64,000 nt of DNA, from NCBI GenBank assembly GCA_014529385.2, contig CM043949.1:143041858-143105857 (forward strand). The letters are read 5' to 3'. This DNA comes from Adiantum capillus-veneris (Eukaryota > Streptophyta > Polypodiopsida > Polypodiales > Pteridaceae). The notes under the pieces were generated by a model. That model was not told the DNA's origin. It saw only the letters and a program-made list of their open reading frames with translations, and searched no databases. Positions 54,509 through 64,000 of the stretch are shown piece after piece. The position numbers and the translations under genes were made by a program. Every line of letters starts with the position of its first letter. The stretch's first letter is position 1.

Positions 54509-56200
54509 TCTTATACATATTTTTTAGACCCCTCAATATTTGATTTTCTTAGTTGTACTATTCACTTATATCATGATCTCAACAATATCTTCAATTATAG
54601 ACCTACCAAATAAGGTCAAGGGTAGGTGGCATGCATACATGCACTATGGAGGGCTCACTCTTGGAGGTATTCAAAAGAATCATCCAAATAAGGACCCCAC
54701 AAGGACCTTGTGCAGTGGAAAAAAACGGTCGGTTTTGCTGAATTTTTAAAGTTCACTTGCTCTCCGAATTTGAAAAGTTGATACAAACAAAAGTTGTAGC
54801 TCGTGGGCTGAACTTTTGCCTCAACCTTTTTCATATTTTTTTGAGCTACGAGCTGTGAGCTATGATTTTATTAGTGGACCCCAGTTTTCCCATGCTATGC
54901 AGCCACACTCTCTCTTCCACTTTATCATTTTCCTCTTTCACACACACTTCTCCACTCATCATCCCCACCTCTCTTACCACTCCTCTCTGCACCCTACTCA
55001 CCTTCTCCTCAACCTTGAAGAATAAGAGAAACCATGGTGAACTCATACCTCCCACACACAATTCCATTGCAAAATTGACCACCTAGTCTCATTTTTCCTC
55101 CTCCAATTTACCCATATCTATCAAAAACACCACAAAATTCAGCCTCTTCTCTTAAAAGACAGCATCATGGTGGTTGATTACTCAGCTTCAATAACCTTGT
55201 CTCTCAAGGAAGGTCAAGAGTGGAGAAAAAATGTATCGTCAAAGCTAGTGGACCGTCAACAAGCGTCAAAATTGGCCCTACTCAAGACACTTGGAGCATC
55301 AACCTTGTAAGAAATCCACCTTTTCTTATCTCTTAAGAGTTTTTCTTCCTTATTTGTATTCTACATGGATACTCCCATTGTAAATATCCAATTCCATTTG
55401 TAAATTAATACTAACTCTACTAACACTAACCCACTATGAAAAGTCCTATCACCTCCATTTCTCTCCTCTCTCTTTCCTCACCAATTTCTTGATAATTCCA
55501 AGCAAAAGAAATTAGATAAATGGCTGAAAATCTAACCCAACCATGGTTAGAGGAGTCACCCTAGCCTTCAAAATTGCTATAAAAGGAGGGTGTGGCTAGC
55601 ACAAAAGGGGGAGCCATAAGCAAGAGCACTATGCTATAGCTTGAGAAGCCAAGCTCAACCTCTCTAGAAGGAGCTCTTGAGTGGAAGCTCATTGTCTTAT
55701 GCATGTGCATGTGTTGTAATAGGAGATTAGCAAGGGAACTCTATGCCATTGTAAGAGAGAGAGTGATCACTCAATTGAGAGTAGGAAATCTATCATTTCT
55801 CCTACTAGTGTAAGCCCAACATTTGCTGAATCAAGGAGGGTGGATTTGGACTAAGCTTGGATACTTTGTCTCTCTTCCCACGTGAAGTAATGGACAACAA
55901 TGATGTGTAAGTGTCTTGGTGTTTTTTTTGTTAAGTTCTTGATAGCTTGTCTCTAGTGTTGTCATCAATTTAGCCATAAATCCCACATACTGTAAGAGGG
56001 TGACAGGGTGGAGAGGACTCCCCTGGCCTTAAGACAGTGAGTGGGGTGGCTTTTCTTGTGATGTGTTGTGGTGAAATTTACGCAAGCTATGTTGAACAAA
56101 TACTAATCTCACTTTGACTTGTCATGACAGATTTGTAAGAAGGTATTAATGCAACAAGCACCCCCTCCCCCTTTCTCTCTCTTTCTTACATATATATATT
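54509..56200 (+). repeat. G-family LTR in plus orientation
   Basis: The reverse complement of about 48480-50150, starting at ACATATTTTTTAGACCCC. The 5' end is truncated at the palindrome centre. It contains GCTATAAAAGG at about 55577-55590 as a promoter-like box. It continues into leader-like DNA to about 56525 that is homologous to the element G leader. Confidence 0.85.
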
Positions 56201-56496
56201 TATGTTTGCTTGATCATTAACGATACACTTCAAAGCAGCCCGAGCACCATCTCTCTCTCTCTCTCTCTCGTGTTTTAGTGTATGAGAGTGTTTCATTGGT
56301 GTTAGGGTTAGTGTAAATTCCTTGTTTGTTTGTGGATTGCTCTAACGATTCTCCTCTTTTGCGTCTTAGTTCGCTCTTAAACTAAGTGGTGCCCCTTGTG
56401 TAGTTGGATTTGGTTGGGGGTTTGTTGTTTTGGTTTGTGTTGTGTTGTGCCCCAGCCCCATTGAGCAGCACGGGAGCCTTGAAGGGTGTCTAGAGG

Positions 56497-57183
56497 TTGC
56501 TCTTCTTGTTGCCCGCCCCGGACCGCTTCACTGCAAGTACTCAACCTGCACGACCTAAGAGTACATATCAATGGGTCCCCAAGGCCTTACTTCCAACTAC
56601 CTCAACCCTCCCATCCATTTCAAGAAAAAATTTCCCTGGAGAACCAAGAGCGCGCTCTAGGAGATTCAAGACCAAATCACGATGGATTCCAAAACGACTA
56701 TTAGAAGCCCAAGGCTACTATGATGGAAATGAGCAAATTTGGGTACCTAAATGTAAAATGTGTCCTTCCCTATCGACAACAAACCCATATGACTCAAACA
56801 GTGTAACGCTAAAGCCAATGGCAGACCGTGGGAAGGGAAAGATCACAGAATGCTACACACCTAGTCCAGAGCTAGTTTGGGCTCCAAGGCAAAACCAATT
56901 TATTCCACCTAGCTCAGGAAGGGGGGAGTTCCATGAAGCTTCTAGCTCCTTATGTAATACATCCATAGAGGTAAAAGCTTCTACACATCCTCTATCTATA
57001 GTAGTGGACCTCCATGAAGCTACAAAAGAATCCACACCTCCCAGTGTTCAAGAATCACCTGATGAACCACTTCAAGTTCGATCCTGGGAGAGTACCTTAC
57101 CACCCTTGCAACTTGACGAGGCACCTAGGGTAATAGAAAACTACTGGCAAAAATCCTCACCTATTACCAACTGGAACAATTGA
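56497..57183 (+). CDS. Unrecognised ORF with repeated W-[VI]-P-K motifs
   Basis: The frame of about 228 codons has no ATG at its beginning. It carries YQWVPKALLPTTS, SRWIPKRLLEAQGYYDGNEQ and IWVPKCKMC, that is, three W-(V/I)-P-K motifs within 65 residues. A Ser/Pro-rich region follows (PSPELVWAPRQNQFIPPSSG, ESTPPSVQESPDEPLQVRSW). It lies downstream of a G-family LTR and leader, in the gag position, but shows no capsid domain. It is followed by a purine-rich AAGGAAGGGGGGAG (57227-57240). It is probably a retroelement-encoded protein of unknown type. Confidence 0.5.
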   Translation: MLFLLPAPDRFTASTQPARPKSTYQWVPKALLPTTSTLPSISRKNFPGEPRARSRRFKTKSRWIPKRLLEAQGYYDGNEQIWVPKCKMCPSLSTTNPYDSNSVTLKPMADRGKGKITECYTPSPELVWAPRQNQFIPPSSGRGEFHEASSSLCNTSIEVKASTHPLSIVVDLHEATKESTPPSVQESPDEPLQVRSWESTLPPLQLDEAPRVIENYWQKSSPITNWNN

Positions 57184-57466
57184 TTTCAAAGGGTGACAAG
57201 CTCATTTCAAACGGTATGATCTACCCAAGGAAGGGGGGAGTGTTTGTGGACATCCATTATTCACTTGCTTCCCTCTCAACCTTTCTCCTTGACCTCTTAA
57301 TCTCCAATCTTAGGGAATGTATATATAAAGCCTTATACTCACAAAAACAAGATAAAAAAGTAAAAGAGCAAGAGCCATAACACAAAATCATAATAACAAA
57401 TTATGCACAAGAACACGACCCTTGTAATATTTGCACTCTAACCATCATCTATTTGCGTGTACAGAT

Positions 57467-57889
57467 ATGGCTAGTACGCTAGAGTCATCCACTCCTGCCT
57501 TGGGTGAGAGGTATCCTCGTTACTTTTCACATATATTTCACATGGTCTTTCCAGTGCTTGCATGTGAATGGGATTTGATAGGTACGCTAGCATGTGAGAG
57601 GAATTTTGAGGAGTTAGAATGGCTGATACGTCTCTTGACCACGTCTGACCCATACTTAGTAGAGAGCGTTTCTCCCATTGCACAAGCCTACCCTTTTGAC
57701 CAAGATGACTATAGGCGTCTAGTGACCTTCTTAGTAAACATGGGCACCTATGATGAAGAAGAAAATTTAAAGGACTACACGGATGGCACATATGATCTCA
57801 TGGATGATGACTTTGTTTATCTCGACGACGAGGATAGGGGTTTAGCCTTAGGGTTTCTCCCCAACCTCTACAATATCCTATTCCCTTGA
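57467..57889 (+). CDS. Unrecognised acidic 140-residue protein
   Basis: It starts MASTLESSTPALGERYPRYF at an ATG right after an acceptor-like GTGTACAG. It continues FSHIFHMVFPVLACEWDLIG, ACERNFEELEWLIRLL and DDYRRLVTFLVNMGTYDEEE. It ends in an Asp-rich tail (DGTYDLMDDDFVYLDDEDRG). Secondary structure looks helical with a regular hydrophobic pattern. There is no membrane span, zinc motif or known retroelement domain. It could be a spliced accessory ORF of the surrounding element or a captured host exon. Confidence 0.5.
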   Translation: MASTLESSTPALGERYPRYFSHIFHMVFPVLACEWDLIGTLACERNFEELEWLIRLLTTSDPYLVESVSPIAQAYPFDQDDYRRLVTFLVNMGTYDEEENLKDYTDGTYDLMDDDFVYLDDEDRGLALGFLPNLYNILFP

Positions 57890-59250
57890 CTCTCTAGGGG
57901 GAGTGCAAATAATTAGGTTAGGGTTCCTTATGTTTTTTGTTGTGTTCAATAAGTGTTGGTACCTTTTCCCACTAATGTGCCTCCTGGAGGTATTCCTTTT
58001 GTTTCCTAGTGTGTACAGGAGCGTGTTGCTATTGATAGGATTTGGACCTTCATATAATCTTTATCTCGACTCACTCTTCAAATCAAGCGCGACCATCGAC
58101 ACAAACAGGTGTTTCTTGTCCATCAGCATTGTCCCTTATCTCTTTTGCATCTATGATTGTGTGCTTTAATTGTGATTGGTAACCTAATATTCACCGCATT
58201 TTCTTAGTATCAAACATTTAATTCAATGTAATTTTTTGTCATAATCACTTGTCTAGGTTTAAAAATCAAGCAGTCCGACTAAGCTAGTTTGACCAAGTTA
58301 GGTGTTAGAGATCTTCTCTTAATAACATGGGGAATGCCTTCCTAATAATCAATGGTTACTTAGGTTCTTAATCCGATTTAGGCAGCATTGTGTGAAATGT
58401 ACTAGGGCTTTCTAGTGGGCTTGACCCTACTGACCTTTTGCTTAAGTATTATAAAGGGAGTTTACTAGTGTGATGAGCCTGAGGAGGTGTATCAGTGTTA
58501 TATGACCCCCCAAAGTTACAAAATTAAAATGCTGAAAATGAACAAACAAAAAATCAAAGTGCCACACTGTAAAATCTTAAGCTGGAAGAGAAATCTCAGC
58601 TTGATTTGGTACTTCACTCACATGTATTGCCTATGGTACTAGAGCCCTAGAGGTTCCCAGTATGGGCGCTTTTCCTTGAAAAGTAAAAAACCCAAGGCAT
58701 ACAAAATAAGCACACACATCAAATTGAATCACTGTGAAAACACTTTGGGGGGTCAAAGAAAAGGTAATCAGTCAAGCGATGATTTCATGAGAAATTCCTT
58801 TTATCGTAGCTTAACTACAAGGTCCTCTAAGTATAGCCTCTAGTCAGCCCTCGAACATGAAATACTTGGCTCTCGCAATTAAACAACTTAATTGACCAGA
58901 GAAAATTAAGAAGCTTACCCATGGTATTAATATTCGATCTCTAGTGCCTTTCGACCGTCAACTTAGCGACCCCATACTTGTTTAATTGTTTACCTTTACA
59001 TATGTTTATGCATTTGATTACATTGCAATTTAATGTTCATTGCTGACAAATTGTTTGAAATTCTTTTACCAATCAATTTGTCTACCTAAAACTGCATATG
59101 CTTTTTAATCACTTATAAAAATGCAATTACTGTGCCAATGTTGTTTGACTTTGCAGTGACTGAAGACCCCTAAGGACATTCATCTCAAATGCTCTTCCAC
59201 CTTGACGAACGAGCTTCAACTCAATAGCTTCCGAGGACGGAATCTACATC
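57890..59250 (+). other. Non-coding internal DNA before a candidate LTR
   Basis: Only short frames. It ends in a purine tract AGGAAGGGGGG (59251-59261), as expected before a 3' LTR. Confidence 0.5.
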
Positions 59251-59261
59251 AGGAAGGGGGG
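59251..59261 (+). other. Candidate polypurine tract
   Basis: AGGAAGGGGGG followed after two bases by TGTTAACCC. Confidence 0.6.
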
Positions 59262-59462
59262 CATGTTAACCCTCACGGCTTACGGACACCCCATCACCTT
59301 CGACGGACGTGTATTATGTATTTGGTAGAGTCAGGTACCGGGCTTGTCGAACCAATAGGAAAAGGGTAAAAGTGATCGCCGATGAGAGGCGCACTCTAAC
59401 TGGGACATTCAAGGGATTAGTTAGCTAAGCATGGGCGCACAAGTGTGAATGGGGTGAGCTCA

Positions 59463-59470
59463 TATAAAAG
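59463..59470 (+). promoter_or_regulatory. TATA box candidate
   Basis: TATAAAAG in an otherwise mixed-composition stretch, placed as in LTR promoters. Confidence 0.45.
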
Positions 59471-59579
59471 CCAACTAAACCTAAAATTCACTCATTCTCT
59501 CATTTGTGCAATAGAAGAGTGCTCTTGCTCCATCTCCATCTCCATCTTCTCCTTCTTCACCTCCTTGTGTGTGTGTGTA

Positions 59580-59583
<4 letters not shown>

Positions 59584-59642
<59 letters not shown>
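59584..59642. repeat. (GA)n microsatellite
   Basis: About 29 GA units. Confidence 0.97.
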
Positions 59643-59645
<3 letters not shown>

Positions 59646-60100
59646 CGATCGAGCATTGCGGCGGCACGATGGCGGTGAAGCGATTGAGCGCGACGTAGCG
59701 GCCTCTCCTTCTTCTTCGCGACAAGGAATCCTCCACGGCAGGAGCATAGAGCGGTGAGTGGCACACCATTGCCCTCTTTTGAGCTTACTAGTTAAGCTAG
59801 TTGTGTGCTTGGAGCCGTCTGTGGCTCGCACACAGTGTTAGGCAAGGCCCTTGCTTCGACAGTGCGGCAAGGAGCACATAGGAGCACACTTACTGACAGG
59901 AGGGCTCACATACAACAGGGCTCCACAATCGGTTTGATGGCTCCACCTCCAGAGGCTGATACTTTGGATGCAGCAATGGCTACCACTCTATCTCTTGGAT
60001 GACAGATTCAGGAGCTCGCCATTGTACATACTAGTAGATTTCTTGCACAGTTTCAGTCTCCCTCTCACCGAGACGGTGAGCGGTCTTGTGGCAGGCAACC

Positions 60101-60683
60101 TGTAAAGCATGGCTACAGTGTCACTTCACAGGACAGGCAGACAGTTGGACAGTTAGTCAGAGGTTGGTCTGGTTCACACTGGACGGACCCTCTGGGTTGG
60201 GGGTGACGTGGCAAGGTACCGACGGTGACATCGTGGCCAGGTCACCACCACCACACAGTTCGGAGATAGACTTAGCTGACTGGACATTTATGAGCCGTTG
60301 GTGGTTCTTTATGGTTGTGCATATGAGTAGTCGTTTGGGTCATTTTTGGGATTATCTTGTACGTAGTCGTCTTGGTAGCGAGTCTTACACAGAGCACCTC
60401 TGCACTCACCCTGCACATCTGAGCCTCGGCACCCCCATTTATACCTGTGAGTCCTAGGTTGGAGTTGAGTGTGCTGCCACACCAGAGTCTGTACATGGTT
60501 CTTTGAGATAGTCGAGTCCACATGTTCTGGTCCACTGTTGTGTCTCTGTTGTTCTGTTGTTATCCATTGTTTCTGTGTTTCATTCTGTTTGAGTGAGTTT
60601 CCATTTGTTGAGTGAGATTGTCACGCACATTGCACTGAGGGGCACCCACACTGTAGAGAGCACAACACATTATCCGCGCTACA
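60101..60683 (+). repeat. 3' LTR of element B
   Basis: 583 bp from TGTAAAGCATGGCTACAG to ATCCGCGCTACA. The 50 bp before it (CTCACCGAGACGGTGAGCGG) matches the DNA before the element A 3' LTR, which confirms it is a 3' end. The adjacent ATCAT at 60684-60688 matches 29995-29999. Confidence 0.93.
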
Positions 60684-60749
60684 ATCATCATCAATGCTCG
60701 AGGATGCCCAGCATCGGGCGTTATCCGAGAAAGTATTGCATCAATTGTT

Positions 60750-60990
60750 GAAGAGCTTCGTCAATGTCCGCCTCTGTAAATAGGCATACTAGGTGGCTCC
60801 TATATTGTGATAGAATGGTCCCGATCCTCTGAGAAAGCCTCCGTCGATGTTGTGGTCACCCTCGTAGAGGTGGGCGTCTAGCTCTCCCTAGCTCAGAGGC
60901 TCTGTCCACTAATATACCTCTGATATAAGTGGGCTCTGAAGTCTGTTGTGAAGCATGCTCATTTGAGAGAGAGAGAGAGAGAGAGAGAGA
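60750..60990. repeat. Possible diverged SINE-like copy and (GA)n tract
   Basis: CCTCCGTCGATGTTGTGG and CTCCCTAGCTC resemble the end of the repeat at 27892-28157. A (GA)n run occupies 60965-60990. The similarity is short and only suggestive. Confidence 0.4.
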
Positions 60991-61275
60991 TTGTTTTACG
61001 TCTATTAGAGGCCGAAGTCGGACTATGAGAGAGATAAATGCAAATGTGTGTGTGTCCTCCATCTATAGGGAAAGGACAAAAGTACAAAAAAATTTGACTT
61101 TTGAGACAAAATCATATATAAAAGCCTACTAGTATTCATTTCATTTACAATGAACACATCAAAGGAAATTGATATCTGTGAGTATGTTGAACCTAGATGC
61201 GTGGTATGAATACACAAATGTATAGAAATGAGGGGATACATCTTTAACACTGACGAGTGTGTGACCCTTCCTCTG

Positions 61276-61278
<3 letters not shown>

Positions 61279-61334
<56 letters not shown>
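61279..61334. repeat. (GA)n microsatellite
   Basis: About 28 GA units. Confidence 0.97.
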
Positions 61335-61338
<4 letters not shown>

Positions 61339-61368
61339 ACATGGCGTACGGTGAGCTCTTAGCCGCCG

Positions 61369-61400
61369 TATATACTAAACTCATTGTCGTTTAGTATATA
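61369..61400. other. Perfect 12-bp inverted repeat
   Basis: TATATACTAAAC and its complement GTTTAGTATATA are separated by 8 bases (TCATTGTC), giving a possible hairpin or cruciform. Confidence 0.85.
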
Positions 61401-61761
61401 GAGAGAGGAGAGAAGAGCTTTGGCCCTAGGGACATCAGTAAATTGGGTGTCTAATCTGATCTTTGGTATCCCTTGTCTGAAATGTGTGCTCTTGGTGTTG
61501 CTTCATCTCTGAAAGGAAGGGCTCAATGATACAATGATACTTGATGACACTAGATGCTACATTGAAGTAGGTTGTTAGCCTCAAGCCCCTAGTAGCCTTT
61601 TGACGGATCAGTAAATGCCCACCACCTAAGGGGCACTGTGATGTGCCTTGCCAAAATATTGAGGTCATATTCACGTAGTGATTCCATTCATCATCGTTGT
61701 CGTAGGTATTGAGCAAAGATCCACGTTAAGTCTCTTTGTTGGGCTCGCTAATTTGATAATA

Positions 61762-62259
61762 GGGAATTACCAAAATACCCTTGAAAATTGTGGAAATCTC
61801 CCAAAATGTCCCTCAAATTTTTAAATTTATGTACTAATTTTGGAGGAATTGCTCCAATTTTTGCATAGTTCATACTTTTTGATATTAGAGATAAATCTTT
61901 ATGTGTCTCAAACAAAAGTTTTCACCGACAAGCTCACAAAAGTTGGCATTTGTGTCTACAAATAATGCATTGTTTCATCTCAAGAGCCCACTATACCATC
62001 GAGAATCCGAGTTCTAGCATCTTCTCTTCAAGGAGAAGATTCCTTCGTATGAAGAGTTACAAAATAAAAATAAAAATGTGTTTAGAGATGTTTGTGAGAT
62101 AAACAAGGATATTTTGGGAATTTTGGCTAAATTAAAAGGTATTTTGGGGTTTTTCTGGTAAAAATGCCAAGCATGAGGGTTTTATTGGAAATGTTTATGA
62201 ATTGAGAAGTATTTGAGGAATTTTCACATATTTTAAGGGCATTTTGATAATTTAACCCC
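61762..62259. mobile_element. MITE-like element with inverted ends
   Basis: The left end GGGAATTACCAAAATACCCT and the complement of the right end GGGGTTAAATTATCAAAATG align over about 27 bp with a 4-base gap and few mismatches. Flanks are TTGATAATA (61753-61761) and TTGATATTA (62260-62268), a 9-bp duplication with one mismatch. The 498-bp interior is AT-rich with no ORF. Nine-base duplications suggest a Mutator-type relative. Confidence 0.7.
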
Positions 62260-62268
62260 TTGATATTA

Positions 62269-64000
62269 TCCATTCATTGAAACCATGAAAATAAGCGAAT
62301 GCAAGCATTGTTGTTGTTGTTCCACCTACACAAACACGTGCTACTCTCTCTTCTCTTTCTCTTGCCTTCACCTTCCCTTCAACTACTCTATCCACAACAA
62401 AAAGTCTCATAAAGCTTCTTTATATTGAAGAGCTCTCTTCTTGAAGAAGATGATGCCATATTCTTTGCAAGCTTGATGCTCTACACAGTTCACCATCTGA
62501 TTGCAATCAAAATATTATTTACTTTACGCAAATTTTCATTGAGGTTATTTCGAAGAACAATACGTACAAAAAAGAATCTGCTCCAATAAAGTCTACCTTA
62601 TGAAGAATCTATTTTGTTTTGAAAATGAAGGTAGTTACATTGCATCACATGCTTGAATGAGCTCACCATTATCTTTGTCTAGTCATCAAGAGCATAAAAG
62701 TTGTGAACTTGGATGTAAAGATAAAAGGGTTATGCTTGCTAACTTCATCATGGAACACGTTTGTAATTGTTGTTTAGCAATTTTTCACAAGTAATGGTGG
62801 CAATGTTTTTTTTTGCCTCTTCTATACTCGCATGTCTTTGGACTGGTAACCTAACAGGACATAAAAGTGTCCTTTCAGGGTTTTGAAAAAAACCTCCAAA
62901 ACCATAGTAGATCCACTCATTTTGTAAAATCCTTTCATGAGGTTATAGTTCAAGGCCTACTACACATTGAAAAAATAAGAAACTTGTAAAATTTCTTATC
63001 TTTTGGTCACACCAAGCCTCCAAATTTGATGGACCAGTACATTTTCATCAAAACAGTCATTTCTTACGTTCTGTTGCATAAAAATAAGATTAGGGATTTT
63101 TGTAGGACTTGAGATAAATTCCCTAGTTAACTTCAATGGGTTGGTGATCAGAACATATGATTGCTTCTCAGTCACTATTTTTTGTTTTGCCAAAAGAAAT
63201 AGGTACAAAAAAGTTGAATTTTTACCATTGTGCAAACCTATCATCAAAGTTTCTATAGCCACGCTCAATACAAATAATATATGCATGTTTTCTTAGTTCC
63301 ATATTGTCCTTTAGGTTCATAAGGAGCCATGGAGCATGTCAAAAGAATAATACATCTCTTACCAAGGGGAATCTTGGGGACAAAGATGAAGTGCTAAATA
63401 CAGCAAACATGAAAAACTAGGTTCAACATTACGAGTTGTAGAATTCCATAGAAACTATTCAATATCTAGCCAAATTTGATCCTTATGACTAGATATGGTT
63501 ACTACCTACAAAATGCATGCAGTTGTCACAAGAAACTAATGATATTGAAAAAGCTATACTTGATATACTAGAATGTTTCATTTTTTTCTATAATCGAAAA
63601 AATCAACCATCGTTGTCTACTATGCAAAATAGGGTATTAGGTGTCCCAAAACTCAAGGAATATTAGCTTTATGTTACAATATGCGACATAGAAAATCAAA
63701 ACTGCATTTGGATATCATGAAAGCCACAAAACAAATCATAGAAGAGCTAAAATTGGCTAAAAAACAGTATTTGACAATTTTTGTAATTTTGTTATAACTT
63801 ACAACTTTAACATTTATTTCTCCCTAGAAGCATCAGGACATGTTGAGGACTACTAAAGATAGTTCTCTACCATTATAGACCTCACAAACATGAATTCTAG
63901 AGTGGTATAGTTGCAAAAAGTTGAAAAAAGCCAAAAACAGGACCCGTTTTTTCACACAGTTTAGGTTGTGAAATGTTGTGCAAGGACAAGGTTAAAGATG
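62269..64000. other. AT-rich DNA without a recognisable gene
   Basis: Only short frames are present; the longest, 62996-63286 on the minus strand (96 codons), has no motif. Homopolymer-rich AT composition suggests intergenic DNA or decayed repeats. Confidence 0.5.

Larger units (their letters stand above)
59264..59850 (+). repeat. Candidate 3' LTR start with TATA box (end uncertain)
   Basis: It begins TGTTAACCCTCACGG after the purine tract. It contains a TATAAAAG at 59463-59470, followed about 110 bp later by a long (GA)n tract. No second copy of this LTR lies in the window, so the right end is a guess. Confidence 0.45.
30000..60683 (+). mobile_element. Element B: 30.7-kb composite Ty3 insertion
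   Basis: The outer LTRs (30000-30566 and 60101-60683) have the same orientation. They share subfamily-specific stretches (around GTGCATATGAGTAGTCGTTT) that differ from the element A LTR. ATCAT precedes the first (29995-29999) and follows the second (60684-60688). Both ends are TG...CA. Between them lie gag, protease, RT, RNase H and integrase of the A/B family in a rearranged state, plus nested elements G/H and others. I infer one ancestral insertion. The target duplication lies in ATC-rich DNA, so by itself it is weak; the LTR pairing strengthens it. Confidence 0.75.

Noticed and set aside
59481-59831. ORFs rich in RERERE or SLSLSL around a GA tract
   Set aside because: Microsatellite translation. 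No conserved flanking sequence or plausible start.
62996-63286. 96-codon minus-strand ORF
   Set aside because: AT-rich DNA, no motif and no supporting context; consistent with a chance open frame.

Overview
The window looks like nuclear DNA from a land plant with a large, repeat-rich genome. Three things point that way. There is a terminal exon resembling the second subunit of the plant-specific RNA polymerases IV/V (26906-27377, +). There is a piece of a plastid phosphate-translocator gene inside a retrotransposon (about 14897-15435, -). The rest is nested Ty3-type LTR elements and L1-like LINEs with long GA/CA microsatellites. A fern or similar spore plant would fit this style, but no marker fixes the species. 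No bacterial, organellar, tRNA, rRNA or CRISPR feature was seen.

Left part (1-21,654). The window opens on an LTR fragment (1-258) and a decayed Ty3 pol remnant (about 1541-2550). A LINE (LINE-D, +) follows, in two pieces (3489-6503 and 12304 to about 13,290). LTR element C (6504-12303, target duplication CTGAT) split it inside the YADD codons of its reverse transcriptase. Next comes a minus-strand element E (gag-like ORF 13293-14093, leader, LTR 20077-21654). Element A (14203-19786, minus, target duplication GCAAG) inserted into E. A is gag-protease only; a captured host gene fragment and a G-rich minisatellite sit where RT and integrase would be.

Middle part (21,690-29,994). A minus-strand L1-like LINE (LINE-F) lies next to microsatellites, followed by the NRPD2/NRPE2-like last exon with a splice acceptor, and then about 2.6 kb of 3' flank. 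That flank carries a short dispersed repeat family with (GA)n tracts at one end.

Right part (30,000-60,683). Two LTRs of one subfamily, in the same orientation and flanked by ATCAT on both sides, bracket 30.7 kb. I read this as one old Ty3 insertion (element B) inflated by internal rearrangement and nested insertions. It holds a partial tandem duplication of gag-PR-RT and an inverted fragment of its own family. It also holds a tandem LTR-internal-LTR-internal-LTR array of Tat-like elements (G and H, minus) with two RNase H domains, a head-to-head LTR palindrome (53771-56030), and a region with two unrecognised ORFs (56497-57889). The last 3.3 kb holds microsatellites, a MITE-like element (61762-62259) and AT-rich DNA without a recognisable gene.

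Almost every transposon gene is broken by stops, frameshifts or deletions. The only host gene sequence that looks intact is the polymerase exon. The genes do not form a pathway; the window is best read as a layered history of insertions.
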